Assembly: GCF_030283145.1 (NCBI RefSeq)
Contig: NZ_JASNWE010000001.1
Span: forward strand, 124,001-188,000
Direction: 5' to 3'
Length of the DNA: 64,000 bases
From: Actinomadura xylanilytica
GTDB lineage: Bacteria; Actinomycetota; Actinomycetes; Streptosporangiales; Streptosporangiaceae
A program made the position numbers and the translations under genes. A model generated the notes under the pieces. The model was given only the letters and a program-made list of their open reading frames with translations. It was not told the origin of the DNA and made no database searches. Below are positions 50,091 to 59,057 of the stretch, piece by piece; within the stretch, counting starts at the first letter, position 1; each line of letters opens with the position of its first letter.

Positions 50091-50449
50091 CCGGGTAAGC
50101 GCAGGTCAGAGGCCAGTTCTCCATCACGGGGAGCTGGCCTTTCGCTTGTTCGTTAGTCGTTCGTTAGTGGACGAACCCCCGCCACCCGGCCTCCAGAAGG
50201 TTCACACAGGACGCCACGACATACACAGGCCCAAGATCCACTCGCCATGTGTTCCAACTCCCAGGCCCGGGCACCCTGCTGCATACCCCCACGACATCAG
50301 GCCACACCACCACCAAAGGGCCAGTTTCAACACAAGCCAGCGCAACCGCCGTCCCCGTGCTCACAGCCTCATGCTGACCGCCACTCAGCCAGAGCTACAC
50401 GCAGGGCAACATCAAAGCGACACTCGTCGGGCAAGGACAGTCCGCGCAA
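50091..50449. other. Non-coding region after the tRNA, island edge
   Basis: Apart from the hairpin at 50110-50140 and the CGTTCGTTAGT direct repeat, I see no gene. Frames that cross it are Pro/His/Arg-rich and look random. The region probably represents decayed 5' sequence of the integrase gene and the attachment-site flank. Confidence 0.4.
50110..50140 (+). terminator. Hairpin downstream of tRNA-Pro
   Basis: AGGCCAGTTCTCC pairs with GGGAGCTGGCCT (with G-T pairs) around a short loop and is followed by TTCGCTTGTT, giving a plausible rho-independent terminator about 20 bp after the tRNA. The 11-bp direct repeat CGTTCGTTAGT follows at about 50148-50169. Confidence 0.55.
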
Positions 50450-50871
50450 GCCCAGAGTCATCGACGACGACCCGCACATCTCCGCGACCTGGTTCCGCAC
50501 CCACCGGTGGGCCCCAGCCCGCGACGCAGCCTGGCTCGATTTCAAGCCTCGCATCCACGACCTCCGGCACGCCCACGCCTCGTGGCTCCTGACTTGAGGC
50601 GCGGACCTTCAGGTGGCAGGTGGTCAAGGAACGCCTTGGGCACCTCAAGCTCGCGACCACGGGGAAGTACCTCCACAGCCTTCCGACAGCCGATGAGACC
50701 GCCCTCTCTGCATTGGGCAAGATCCGTAGCGCTCCGATGGCGAAGGAGCAGGGGGACGACTCCGCAGATCGAGTGGCCGCCAACGCCGAGATCTCCCGGC
50801 TGCGTGCCATCATCGCGGATCTGACGATCGCGCAGCACGTCGACCAGGGGCGGAACCTACGCCCCGCGTAA
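50450..50871 (+). pseudogene. Tyrosine recombinase (integrase), C-terminal remnant
   Basis: The catalytic half of a phage-type tyrosine integrase is readable as DPHISATWFRTHRWAPARD, IHDLRHAHASWLLT, then ADLQVVKERLGHLKLATTGKYLHSLPTADE. The Arg-His and His/Tyr catalytic residues are in HDLRH, RLGH and GKYLH. It is broken by a TGA at 50595-50597 and by a 7-bp tandem duplication CAGGTGG (50610-50616 and 50617-50623) that shifts the frame. The N-terminal DNA-binding part is missing. It sits next to tRNA-Pro, as expected for an element that integrates there. Confidence 0.8.
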
Positions 50872-51160
50872 TCGACCGAGAGCGCATAAGGGCCAAGGTC
50901 GAAGCAGGTCCCGTACCAGGTGTCGCGATCAGCGAGGGGCCGGTTCCAAGTTCACAGGAACCGGCCCCTCGATCTGAGGTGATCCACGAAGTGGTACTCG
51001 CTTCGCGGGCCAGTCATGCGTGTAGGCCCTGGTTCCAGCAGTTTCTCTTCCCCACCGTAGTCAGACCGACCGACTTGTCGACCGGCTCGGAAGTGCCCGG
51101 CAGCGCATCGCCCGACCTCCGGCGGATGAGTGACAGCACGAGTCGCATCCTTCCCCTTCG
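50872..51160. other. Intergenic stretch with a strong hairpin
   Basis: There is no gene here. The one clear element is the perfect 15-bp inverted repeat at 50933-50971, given separately. The remainder is of mixed composition, with no recognisable promoter or repeat. Confidence 0.5.
50933..50971. terminator. Perfect 15-bp inverted repeat after the integrase remnant
   Basis: CGAGGGGCCGGTTCC (50933-50947) pairs exactly with 50957-50971 around a 9-nt loop. It is a very stable stem-loop about 60 bp after the integrase stop and probably terminates transcription in both directions. Confidence 0.7.
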
Positions 51161-51180
51161 GTCAGGTCAGGTCAGGTCAG
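51161..51180. repeat. Short tandem repeat (GTCAG)4
   Basis: Four exact head-to-tail copies of GTCAG lie at the 3' end of the hypothetical gene on the minus strand (its last codons begin at 51172). This is a slippage-prone microsatellite. Confidence 0.9.
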
Positions 51181-51939
51181 TGTGGACGCGGAGAAGCCCA
51201 ATATTCTTGGGCAGAGGACGCTGATCGCCTGACGTACGGAGAGCATGTTGATCGGACAGCGGAGTAGTGGGCGCGGTCCGTCGGCTTCAACGACGTGGGT
51301 CGGGCCGTAGGGCCAGGGCCCCGCCAGCAGTGTGGTCAGCCGGTCGCTGGGCCAGAGCCGGATCGTCTCATGCACGACGTCGGCGTCTTCACCAGGCGCG
51401 GCAAGCCAGATGATGGTCGGGTCCTCGGCGGTGTGGTGGGTGCTGGCTGTCCTGGCCAGATGTTCGAGGTGCTCGATGGCCTCCTCCAAGCTCGCGGCTG
51501 TTTGGAGACGCGAGGTAAGGGGCCCGATCAGTTTGTGGTCGAGCTCGCCGGCGAACAAGCGGTCGAGGTCGGTCTCCGTCGTGATCACCCGGACAGGGGC
51601 GGTGGACATCAGGGTCTCGACCAGGACCGCTCGCAGGACGCCGTCGGTACCGGGTCCGATGAATCCTGTTCCCTGTGGGTGTCGGAAGGTTTCCGCGAGC
51701 GGTTCTCTGGTCGCCTCTGTCTCGCTCTTGGGCGGGAGCGTGCCGGAGCGGCGGACTGATCTACCGATCCCCCGGCACCCGTCGCGTCCGCGTATGCGGT
51801 CCCGGCCCCTCAGGGACGAGACCGGCCTCGGCGTGACCACCAGTAGCGCGAGGACCCTTGCGGAGGCGCGGAGCCTTCGAGAGGCGCCGCGCCTTGGCGC
51901 CTGGAGATTCGGTGCGGTCGCGTGTGATCGGTCGGTCAT
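51172..51939 (-). CDS. Hypothetical protein resembling part of a BTAD/LysM-type regulator
   Basis: A 255-residue frame. The central part (about residues 78-225) reads LAETFRHPQGTGFIGPGTDG and VLRAVLVETLMSTAPVRVIT, with a WLAAPGEDADVVHETIRLWP segment, resembling the conserved middle region of large actinobacterial membrane regulators with LysM/BTAD domains. The N-terminal 70 residues are Arg-rich and the end is not family-like, so this is probably a fragment of a larger lost gene. It may still be expressed; nothing points to a specific function. Confidence 0.45.
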   Translation of the reverse strand: MTDRSHATAPNLQAPRRGASRRLRASARVLALLVVTPRPVSSLRGRDRIRGRDGCRGIGRSVRRSGTLPPKSETEATREPLAETFRHPQGTGFIGPGTDGVLRAVLVETLMSTAPVRVITTETDLDRLFAGELDHKLIGPLTSRLQTAASLEEAIEHLEHLARTASTHHTAEDPTIIWLAAPGEDADVVHETIRLWPSDRLTTLLAGPWPYGPTHVVEADGPRPLLRCPINMLSVRQAISVLCPRILGFSASTLT

Positions 51940-52218
51940 AGCGCCCCCTGGTTCTACGTTGATCGGCGATCAAGATCAAACCGGGAGAACGACTCGGAGC
52001 AGGTGAGCGAAACTCATCATGACGAGAAGTGATCGATTCAACGCGAGCCAAGCTCCGCGCCCTGACGCCCCGAAAGCCCGATGGCGTAGCCGAATCGCCT
52101 CCAATCCAGTTCCCTGAGGGCAGCGGTGGTGACTTCCGCTCACTGTTACGAAACGCTCACCTAGGGCATGTCACTGTCCGGACTTGAATCGCTACGCTGT
52201 GCGTCTGGAGGTGGTTTG
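51940..52218. other. Promoter region of the LuxR/S9/MFS cassette
   Basis: The 279 bp between the hypothetical gene and the LuxR gene are non-coding. GC falls locally (around 51960-52035 and 52130-52165), as expected for promoters. I find no clear palindrome. Confidence 0.4.
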
Positions 52219-53217
52219 GTGAGTGATCCAGCCGAGCAGGTGGCGAGGCGGCTACTGGAAGGCATCGTGCCGGACCACTCCCTCGCCTCCTACTTGCAAC
52301 TGACGGCACACGGTGCCTGCCTGCGCGAAGAGGCGGCGGACCTGTTGGGAGGTGCTGAGCAAGTGGACGCCTTGCTGGGTGCGGAGTTGGCATATCTGAA
52401 GCCCGCCGGGGCCGGGTTGCCACCTTGTGTGGTGCCGGCGCCTCCTGACCTGGCATTGCAGGGCACTCTGGCCGGTCTGTCGCGTCGGTTGGTGGCCGAG
52501 CAGGAACGGGTGCTGGACGGGCAGCGGCGGATGGCTGAGACGCCTCCGTCGGCTGGAGCGTCCGCGGACGGGCATGTGGACCGGCTGGTGCGAATCCTCA
52601 CGGATCGCTCGGAGATCAGCGAAACCGCACGTGGACTGCTCAGCGCGGTCCGGCGGGACTGGCTGACGCTGGAGAACCACATGGTCGAGAGGCCGCTGGA
52701 CGAATCGGCCGCGATGCCGCCCCCGCCATCGCTCGACGACCGGGTCAGGTGCCGGACGATCTACGAGGCCGCCTGCACGGAGAGTCCACTCGGGGCCCGG
52801 CTCATCGAGATCAACGCTCGGGCAGGGGAGGAGGCCCGGTTCGTTCCGAGGATCGGGATGAAGGCGAAGATCGCCGACGAGGCGATCGCGATGGTCCCGC
52901 TGACACCGACGGGAGCCTCAGGCGCACTGCTGATCCGGTCGTCGGTCATCGTCGGAGCACTGCGCGAGTACTTCGAACTGCTCTGGGAACGCGCGATCCC
53001 CATCGGCGCCGCACATGCCGGGACACCCTTGTCGCCCGTCCAGACGGTGATCCTCAACCTACTCGCCCAGGGCATATCGGACGAGTCCATCGCGCGACAG
53101 GTCAGTATGGCCGTTCCGACGGTGCGGCGGCACATCGGAGTCATCCGCGAACACCTCGGGGCGGAGACCCGTTTCGCGGCCGGAGCCGCCGCTGTCCGGC
53201 GCGGCTGGGTCAAGTGA
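52219..53217 (+). CDS. LuxR-type HTH transcriptional regulator
   Basis: A 332-residue regulator. The long N-terminal region has no recognised motif, with several helices (EQVARRLLEGIVPDHSLASYL). The C-terminal 65 residues form a LuxR/GerE HTH (LSPVQTVILNLLAQGISDESIARQVSMAVPTVRRHIGVIREHL). The GTG at 52219 has GGAGGTGG at 52207-52214; an ATG at 52168 is in frame but lacks a ribosome site. Its stop overlaps or closely precedes the S9 peptidase start, so it is the first gene of a three-gene cassette and probably controls it. Confidence 0.85.
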   Translation: MSDPAEQVARRLLEGIVPDHSLASYLQLTAHGACLREEAADLLGGAEQVDALLGAELAYLKPAGAGLPPCVVPAPPDLALQGTLAGLSRRLVAEQERVLDGQRRMAETPPSAGASADGHVDRLVRILTDRSEISETARGLLSAVRRDWLTLENHMVERPLDESAAMPPPPSLDDRVRCRTIYEAACTESPLGARLIEINARAGEEARFVPRIGMKAKIADEAIAMVPLTPTGASGALLIRSSVIVGALREYFELLWERAIPIGAAHAGTPLSPVQTVILNLLAQGISDESIARQVSMAVPTVRRHIGVIREHLGAETRFAAGAAAVRRGWVK

Positions 53218-53243
53218 CCAGCGAGAACACGGAGAGCAGAACT

Positions 53244-55055
53244 GTGCACGAGTATCCGGACTTCGTCCCCCGCCAGCGCTTTCAGCCCACCCTCGCGCTC
53301 TCACCCGACGCGCAGACGGTCGCCTACTCCAGCAATGCCGGGGGGAACTTCGACCTGTGGGTCGTCCCGAGTGCCGGCGGTGAAGCACGACAGGTGACCC
53401 GCCTCACCGATCAGACGGTGCGGAGGATCGCGTGGGCGCCGGCCGGGAAGAGTCTGGTGTTCGCCGCCGACCGTGAGGGAGACGAGCAGTATCGGCTCTA
53501 CCGGGTCGGACTCGATGACGAGACTCCAACAGAACTCGCACCGGGCCCGGACTGCCAGCGGGTACTGGCCTTCGATCCTTTCGACGAGTCCGGCCGTTTC
53601 TTGGTCTACGCCGCCAACGATCGTGATCTGACCGTTCAGGACCTCCTCGTACGTGACCTGAGCGACGACGTCGAACGCCGGATCGTCCCGCCGCAAGGCG
53701 TGATATTCGAACCGGCGGGGATCTCTCCGGACGGCCGCTGGGTCCTGACCGCGGGATTCCGTACCAACAGCGATATCGCCGCATACCTGGTCGACCTCAC
53801 CGACCCGGATTCGACCGCCGTCTGCGTGACGGCCGAGCACGGGCGGGGCCTTTTCATCCCCGGCCCCTGGGCGCCGGACTCGACCGGGTTCTATCTGCGC
53901 ACCGATGTGTGGGGCGAGTTCACCTGCGCCGCCCGCTACTCACTGCTCGAAGGCGCCCTGGAGCCGGTCGCCCAGCACGACTGGGACGTCGAGCACGTCG
54001 ATGCGGCGGGCGAGACACTCCTCTGGTCGGTCAACGAGGGCGGACGATCCATTCTGCACGCCCGCAGGCGGGACGCCGATCTTGCGTTCCCCGCACTCCC
54101 CCAGGGCGTGATCACCAGCGTCGCCCTCGCTGCCTCCGGCGACCTAATCGTCGTGCTGATCGACTCAGCCACCCGTCCCAGCGAGATCGGGGTCCTCGGC
54201 CCTGCCGCGGGCTTTCGGTACCTCACCGACGCCACACCGGCCGCGTTCCACGTCGTCGACCCTGTGGAACCCGAGGTGATCACCTATCCGGCGTCCGGCG
54301 GACGCCAGGTCCCCGCGCTGTTCTACCGCCCCAGGACACCGGGCCCGCATCCTGTCCTGCTGTCGATTCACGGCGGCCCGGAACGGCAGGAACGCCCGGT
54401 TTACGTGTGCTCCGGCCTCTACCAGTACCTGCTCGCCCAAGGCATCGCGATTTTCGCGCCCAACATCGCCGGTTCCACCGGCTACGGGATCACCCATCAG
54501 AGCCTCATCCACCGCGACTGGGGCGGCATCGACCTGGACGACCTCGGCCATGCCCTCCGCCACCTCCACACCGACCCCGGCATCGACGCCGACCGCATCG
54601 CCGTCATGGGCGGTTCCTACGGAGGATTCGCCGCCCTGTCCTGCCTGGCCCGCCTACCTCACTCGTGGATCGCCGGCGTCTCCCTGTGCGGGCCGACCAA
54701 TCTCGTCACCCTCGCCCGCGCCTGCCCACCCACCTGGAAGGCCTACGTCGCCGCAGTTCTCGGAGACCCCGACGCCGACACCGCCCACCTCACAGAGAAC
54801 TCGCCCATCACCCACGCCGACGTGGTCAGCACACCTCTGTTCATCCTCCAAGGCGCCCGCGACCCCCGCGTACCGAAAACCGAATCCGACCACTTCGTCA
54901 CCCGCCTCCGTGACCGGGGCGTCGACGCGCGCTACGACGTCTACCCCGACGAGGGCCACGGATTCACCAACCGGAACAACGAACTCAAGGCATACGGAGA
55001 CATCGCCCAGTTCTTGAGTGGCCACCTATCTCTCAATAGCGCCGAGCGGCCATAG
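53244..55055 (+). CDS. S9-family (prolyl oligopeptidase-like) serine peptidase
   Basis: A 603-residue cytosolic peptidase with an N-terminal seven-bladed propeller (repeated SPDGRWV/SPDAQTV strands) and a C-terminal alpha/beta hydrolase domain. The triad is Ser at about 457 (MGGSYGGFAAL), Asp at about 540 (GARDPRVPKTESD) and His at about 570 (DEGHGFTNRNN). No signal peptide is seen. The GTG at 53244 follows GGAGAG; a GTG at 53214 overlapping the LuxR stop is the alternative. Between a LuxR gene and an MFS exporter it may process or inactivate a peptide. Confidence 0.9.
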   Translation: MHEYPDFVPRQRFQPTLALSPDAQTVAYSSNAGGNFDLWVVPSAGGEARQVTRLTDQTVRRIAWAPAGKSLVFAADREGDEQYRLYRVGLDDETPTELAPGPDCQRVLAFDPFDESGRFLVYAANDRDLTVQDLLVRDLSDDVERRIVPPQGVIFEPAGISPDGRWVLTAGFRTNSDIAAYLVDLTDPDSTAVCVTAEHGRGLFIPGPWAPDSTGFYLRTDVWGEFTCAARYSLLEGALEPVAQHDWDVEHVDAAGETLLWSVNEGGRSILHARRRDADLAFPALPQGVITSVALAASGDLIVVLIDSATRPSEIGVLGPAAGFRYLTDATPAAFHVVDPVEPEVITYPASGGRQVPALFYRPRTPGPHPVLLSIHGGPERQERPVYVCSGLYQYLLAQGIAIFAPNIAGSTGYGITHQSLIHRDWGGIDLDDLGHALRHLHTDPGIDADRIAVMGGSYGGFAALSCLARLPHSWIAGVSLCGPTNLVTLARACPPTWKAYVAAVLGDPDADTAHLTENSPITHADVVSTPLFILQGARDPRVPKTESDHFVTRLRDRGVDARYDVYPDEGHGFTNRNNELKAYGDIAQFLSGHLSLNSAERP

Positions 55056-55109
55056 ATATCAACTTCGCCAGTCGGTAATCAAGTGCGCTCAACGAATAGG
55101 TGATAATTG

Positions 55110-56363
55110 ATGCCTGGCGCCACATCCCCCTGGCCGTTGCTCAAGGACCCAACGGTCGCGCCACTGTTCCTCGCGCGCCTCGTCTCGTGCGCCGGCGTGG
55201 GGTTCGGGCAAATTGCGCTCGCCTGGGGCGTCATGGACATGGGGTACGGTGCACGCGGTCTATCGATCGTCCTGGCCTGCAACTCGATCCCTGCCCTGCT
55301 CATCATCTTCGGCGGGATCGCCGGTGACCGCTTCCCAAGACACCAAGTCCTCGTGGTGGCAGAGATCATCGCGTTCACGGCATGGCTTGTCCTGGGCATA
55401 TCATTCGCTACGAACCAGGCGCCTTTCTCCTTCATCTGTGTCCTCGCCACCATTGCAGGTATCGCTCTGGCGATATTCCTCCCGACCATCCGTGGAATTA
55501 TCGCCGATCTCCTCCCGAGCGAGAATCGCCCAGCCGGCAATGCCCTGATCGACCAGACCCAATCAGCCGGTCTCCTCATCGGTCTGCTCACATCCGGACT
55601 GCTGGTAGCGACCGCCGGCCCCGGCTGGGCTGCCTCCGCACGGGGAATTCTCTGCGGCATCGGAGCCATCCTCCTCAGCCGACTCAACACACAACGTCCG
55701 CAGCAGACCACCGGGCTCCAACGAGAGCTTTGCGAAGGATGGCAAGAATTTCTGACGTATCCCTGGGTCTGGATCATGACCCTGCATTACACCGCCGTCA
55801 CCATCGCCCTGGTCTGCTACCTGAAGATCGCCGGCCCCCTGTACACATCTCATGGAAACGGCGGCGCATGGGCTTGGGGGGTCATCAACTCCTGCGAAGC
55901 ACTAGGAGCCCTCTTAGGGGGACTGGTCGGTGCGCTCTGGAGGCCATCTCGCGCGATCTTCATAGCCGCGTTCACCCTAGTGTTCGCGTCGCTCCCCATG
56001 TTGTTGATGGGAAGCGGTTCACCATGGCCGCTCCTAGCACTGATCACCGTCATCTCCGGGGTGTCTCAGGCCATCTACTACGTCTTCTGGACAACCACAC
56101 TCCAAGAGACATTTCCATCAGAAGTCCTGGCTCGCGTGAACGGATGGAACATCATCGCCAGCTGTGTACTCATGCCTGTCACCCTGCTGACGGCCGGCCC
56201 GCTGGTAAAATCATTCGGCCCGGAGATAGTCGCCCTCACCTCCGGCTGCCTCATCATCATCGCCACACTGACGACACTTATATTCCTACGCTCGACTCTC
56301 CGCACCCCGACCGCACCCAAGACTTATCGAGAGCAACTGCAATCGCTCTCCTCATCTCCCTGA
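55110..56363 (+). CDS. MFS transporter (drug/peptide exporter-like)
   Basis: A 417-residue 12-helix major facilitator. It has the loop 2-3 motif FGGIAGDRFPRHQVLVVAEI and paired helices throughout, with no large soluble domain. Codon use is less GC-biased than in region 1, in line with the lower GC of the island. The ATG at 55110 is 54 bp after the S9 stop. Third gene of the LuxR-S9-MFS cassette, it most likely exports the compound or peptide that the cassette deals with. Confidence 0.88.
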   Translation: MPGATSPWPLLKDPTVAPLFLARLVSCAGVGFGQIALAWGVMDMGYGARGLSIVLACNSIPALLIIFGGIAGDRFPRHQVLVVAEIIAFTAWLVLGISFATNQAPFSFICVLATIAGIALAIFLPTIRGIIADLLPSENRPAGNALIDQTQSAGLLIGLLTSGLLVATAGPGWAASARGILCGIGAILLSRLNTQRPQQTTGLQRELCEGWQEFLTYPWVWIMTLHYTAVTIALVCYLKIAGPLYTSHGNGGAWAWGVINSCEALGALLGGLVGALWRPSRAIFIAAFTLVFASLPMLLMGSGSPWPLLALITVISGVSQAIYYVFWTTTLQETFPSEVLARVNGWNIIASCVLMPVTLLTAGPLVKSFGPEIVALTSGCLIIIATLTTLIFLRSTLRTPTAPKTYREQLQSLSSSP

Positions 56364-56747
56364 TGTCACCACATTCACGTTCTTGATGCTGTGCGGTCAC
56401 TGGGCGGACCTGGCGTGGACGCCGGAGACAGCGCTCACCCGCAGGCTCGGACTGAGATCAGCAAATTCGGGTTTGCTACCATCACCCTCGTAACACCCCC
56501 TACGAACATTAGGCCGAGAACACCTGAGACTTGCTCGGCGACCCGTGCAAATCAGCCTTTTCACATGCGGAAATGTTCGAAATCAGCGACTTCATGAATC
56601 CGAGCCTATAGATCCAGGAAATTCCATCGTTTACTCTGTTCGCGTGCAGCCAATCTGGCTCAATCTCCGTGAATAGGCAGCGGTCTGCAGCAGGTAGCCG
56701 ATGCCATTTACTCATAGGCGACGCGAACGTGAAGCATGCGCGGTGCC
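56364..56747. other. Lower-GC intergenic region
   Basis: I see no supported gene in these 384 bp. The GC content is clearly below that of the flanks (around 56500-56660 especially), typical of acquired DNA or promoter regions. A 68-codon frame at 56509-56715 (minus) lacks homology signals and a ribosome site. Confidence 0.4.
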
Positions 56748-57134
56748 TCAGGGCGGTAGCTGGGCTGCAGCATCAGGATCTGGCCACGTGCGGGCGAGGT
56801 AGATCTGATCTATGAGGCCAACAAGGCGACGCAGGTGTTTCTTGGCTTCCCAAGGAAGGCAAGTGATCGCTTCCTCTAGCACGTCCCGGGGATAGTCTCC
56901 GCAGCAGGCCAGCTCCCCACAGTGGTCAGCCGACTTGGTAAGCCCAGACCTGGCCAGACGTTCCCAGTCACGTAGCGCTCGACCGATGGTGCCGGGAGAC
57001 AGCCTGCGGTGTTCGACCTCTGTGATGGCTATCAGGACCCTTGCCGGCACCCCGTGAACATGATGAAGAGCTGCATGATGGGACGTACAGAGAGCCGAAT
57101 CCGACCGGACGTTCATCGGCCGTCTACGCGGCAT
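56748..57134 (-). CDS. Hypothetical protein, possibly partial
   Basis: A 128-residue frame with plausible coding character. The C-terminal half reads ITCLPWEAKKHLRRLVGLIDQ, then IYLARTWPDPDAAAQLPP, resembling the ends of small actinobacterial hypothetical proteins found near regulators and mobile DNA. The N-terminus (His-rich) is doubtful, so the real start may be internal or lost. No catalytic or binding motif is visible. Confidence 0.45.
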   Translation of the reverse strand: MPRRRPMNVRSDSALCTSHHAALHHVHGVPARVLIAITEVEHRRLSPGTIGRALRDWERLARSGLTKSADHCGELACCGDYPRDVLEEAITCLPWEAKKHLRRLVGLIDQIYLARTWPDPDAAAQLPP

Positions 57135-57846
57135 CGGCCCTTCGTGAAGTGATCATCCACCAGATTGTGGCATACGACCACTCCCGTGCCTACTGCCCGA
57201 TCGACACAATTCCTGAGAACGAACCAGATCCCGCTCAGGCAGGATGAAAGACGCGTTTGCGCAGGAGCGGGGGACCCCGATCTGCCTAACACCTGGCACC
57301 TGGGAGCGAGCACCGACTACCGGATCGAACTCGCTGCCCGCAGGGTCCTAGTCATCGGCACAGCCGAGATCCTCAACGGCTGAGACGTGTCTGTCGACGT
57401 GCTCAACGAGGCGATGCTCAAGCACGGGCCAGACGATCCGACGTGGCGGAACGTCGAACTGACCGGCCCCCCTGGCCGAGCGTTCTAGCGGCGGTCGGCG
57501 AGGCTCCACGCACGGTGGCGGGGCCTCCACCAGGCGCCCAGCGACAACGTTGCTGACTCTCATCGACATCACGGTCTCCACAGCAACGGCAATCGTCGCT
57601 CGAACCAGCGCACAACGTTCCTGCGTCTCGCGGTCACAGCCAGCCGTTGGTCTCTCGCTGGCATGTGAGGGCGGAATGGAATTTCAGACACGCCGCTGGT
57701 GACGGTGGCGTCAGCTTAGGTGCGCGTACAGTATGGAGCGCAAACAGCCTTAGACAACGCCAGACGTCGCCAGAAGCTGTTCGGAGTTGCGAGAGAAGGG
57801 AGACCACACATGGTCAGACTGCAGGTTGAACCCGGAGGGCGTCCAC
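57135..57846. other. Intergenic region before the mobilisation module
   Basis: About 710 bp with no supported gene. Short frames on both strands look random and are interrupted. The last part (57640-57846) must hold the promoter of the gene at 57847, possibly with the transfer origin of the element, since a relaxase gene lies 1.2 kb further on. No clear oriT hairpin could be picked out by eye. Confidence 0.35.
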
Positions 57847-58425
57847 ATGGACGATCGTCAGACAGGCATCGACGAGAACGTAGAGCGGGTTGCCGCTGAA
57901 CTGCGCGAGAGCGTTCGCGCGCTGAATCACTTGACCGCTGGTCCGCCTGGGTTGACGCGGCCCAGCACGGTGTACACGGCCCTGGGGAGCCTGACCGAGG
58001 CGGCCTACGGTCTTGCTCAGGCCTCTGAGCAGTTCGACCGCTTTCTCGATGCGGAGCTTTCGGCGGGAAGGCTCGGGCACGACCGCGGCGAGAAGGACCT
58101 GGTGCCGGCCATGCTGCGCGCGCATGACGCGTTGGCCGAAGCTGGGGAGCGGACGTCCGAACTCAGCAATTCCTTCGCGCGTGCCCAGGTCGCGCTCAAC
58201 GCCATCCGCCCACGCACAGCCGACGCGGACGTGGCTTCACAGATCTCCAGGGAGGTTGAAGCGGCGGCAGTCGATCAGCCCCGTCCCACCGTCACCGAGG
58301 CACCGGCGGCCGGGGCGGACTTCCCGGTCGGGATCGATGACGCTCTCCGAGCCGGCCGAGTAGGGCAGGACTCTCCGGACAAGCACCCAGACCAGCGGTC
58401 CCAGGGATCCCGCCGCACTCCCTGA
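57847..58425 (+). CDS. Hypothetical protein of the mobilisation module
   Basis: A 192-residue, mostly helical acidic protein (ENVERVAAELRESVRALNHLT, EAAYGLAQASEQFDRFLDAE) with a flexible C-terminal tail. The ATG at 57847 follows GGAGGG. It is the first of three same-strand genes ending with a relaxase, a position where actinobacterial mobile elements often carry a small accessory protein. No motif identifies its function. Confidence 0.65.
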   Translation: MDDRQTGIDENVERVAAELRESVRALNHLTAGPPGLTRPSTVYTALGSLTEAAYGLAQASEQFDRFLDAELSAGRLGHDRGEKDLVPAMLRAHDALAEAGERTSELSNSFARAQVALNAIRPRTADADVASQISREVEAAAVDQPRPTVTEAPAAGADFPVGIDDALRAGRVGQDSPDKHPDQRSQGSRRTP

Positions 58426-58496
58426 ACTGTCGACGGTCCCTTGACCCGCGCTGGCTGGAGCTTCCTCACCGGAGCTCCGCTGGCGCGGGGCAAGAA

Positions 58497-59006
58497 ATGG
58501 AAATCGTGTGCTTATGCCGCCGGACCGGGGCGCGTGTCCAGCGGTGCGGGTGGGATCGGGCGCGATCTGGAAGGGGGCCTGTGGCCGGAACCGGTGGGAG
58601 CGAAGCAGGTCGGGCGGGGAGAGGCACGCGGCGGAATCGCCGAGCGCATCATGTCTCTCGGCGGGGCCGTGCAGTGAGGTTCGCATTGTCAGACGAGGAG
58701 TATGCGATCGTGTCCGCTGCTGCGGAGCGGGAGTACCTGGCCAACGGCGCGTATGCGGCGTTGGTGGTGCTGGCTGCTGCGCGTGGTTCGGCGAGGCCTG
58801 AGCATGCGGTGCTGCGGGAACTGCTCGCTTCGGTGATGCATGCGTCGGGGCAGGTTCGGCGGATCGGGGTGAACCTCAACCAGTCCGTGGCCGCCTTGCA
58901 CTCGGGTGAACTGTCGGCCCGGCTGGAGTGGTACGCGAGCGCCGCTGCCCGGAGCGTGGCCAAACTCGACGATCTCGCGGACGAGGTGCGGGCGCGCCTT
59001 GGGTGA
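58497..59006 (+). CDS. MobC-like relaxosome accessory protein
   Basis: A 169-residue protein with an Arg-rich N-terminal tail and a MobC-like helical core: VRFALSDEEYAIVSAAAERE, then ASGQVRRIGVNLNQSVAALHSG and VAKLDDLADEVRARLG. Such proteins bind oriT next to the relaxase. The family core begins near the GTG at 58674, which would give a 110-residue protein; the longer frame from the ATG at 58497 is given because the basic tail is typical. It precedes the relaxase by 10-50 bp. Confidence 0.72.
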   Translation: MEIVCLCRRTGARVQRCGWDRARSGRGPVAGTGGSEAGRAGRGTRRNRRAHHVSRRGRAVRFALSDEEYAIVSAAAEREYLANGAYAALVVLAAARGSARPEHAVLRELLASVMHASGQVRRIGVNLNQSVAALHSGELSARLEWYASAAARSVAKLDDLADEVRARLG

Positions 59007-59057
59007 CGGGTTCGCATGGGCGTTCGCCTACCTGCACTCCGCTGCGTCGGTGGTTGG

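Noticed and set aside
52168..52218. ATG at 52168 as start of the LuxR gene
   Set aside because: The GTG at 52219 has an ideal GGAGGTGG ribosome site and the 17 extra residues look unconserved.
56509..56715. 68-codon minus-strand frame in the low-GC region
   Set aside because: No ribosome site, no recognisable motif and random composition.
57165..57383. 72-codon plus-strand frame before the mobilisation module
   Set aside because: No ribosome site or family resemblance; possibly part of a decayed gene but not supportable.
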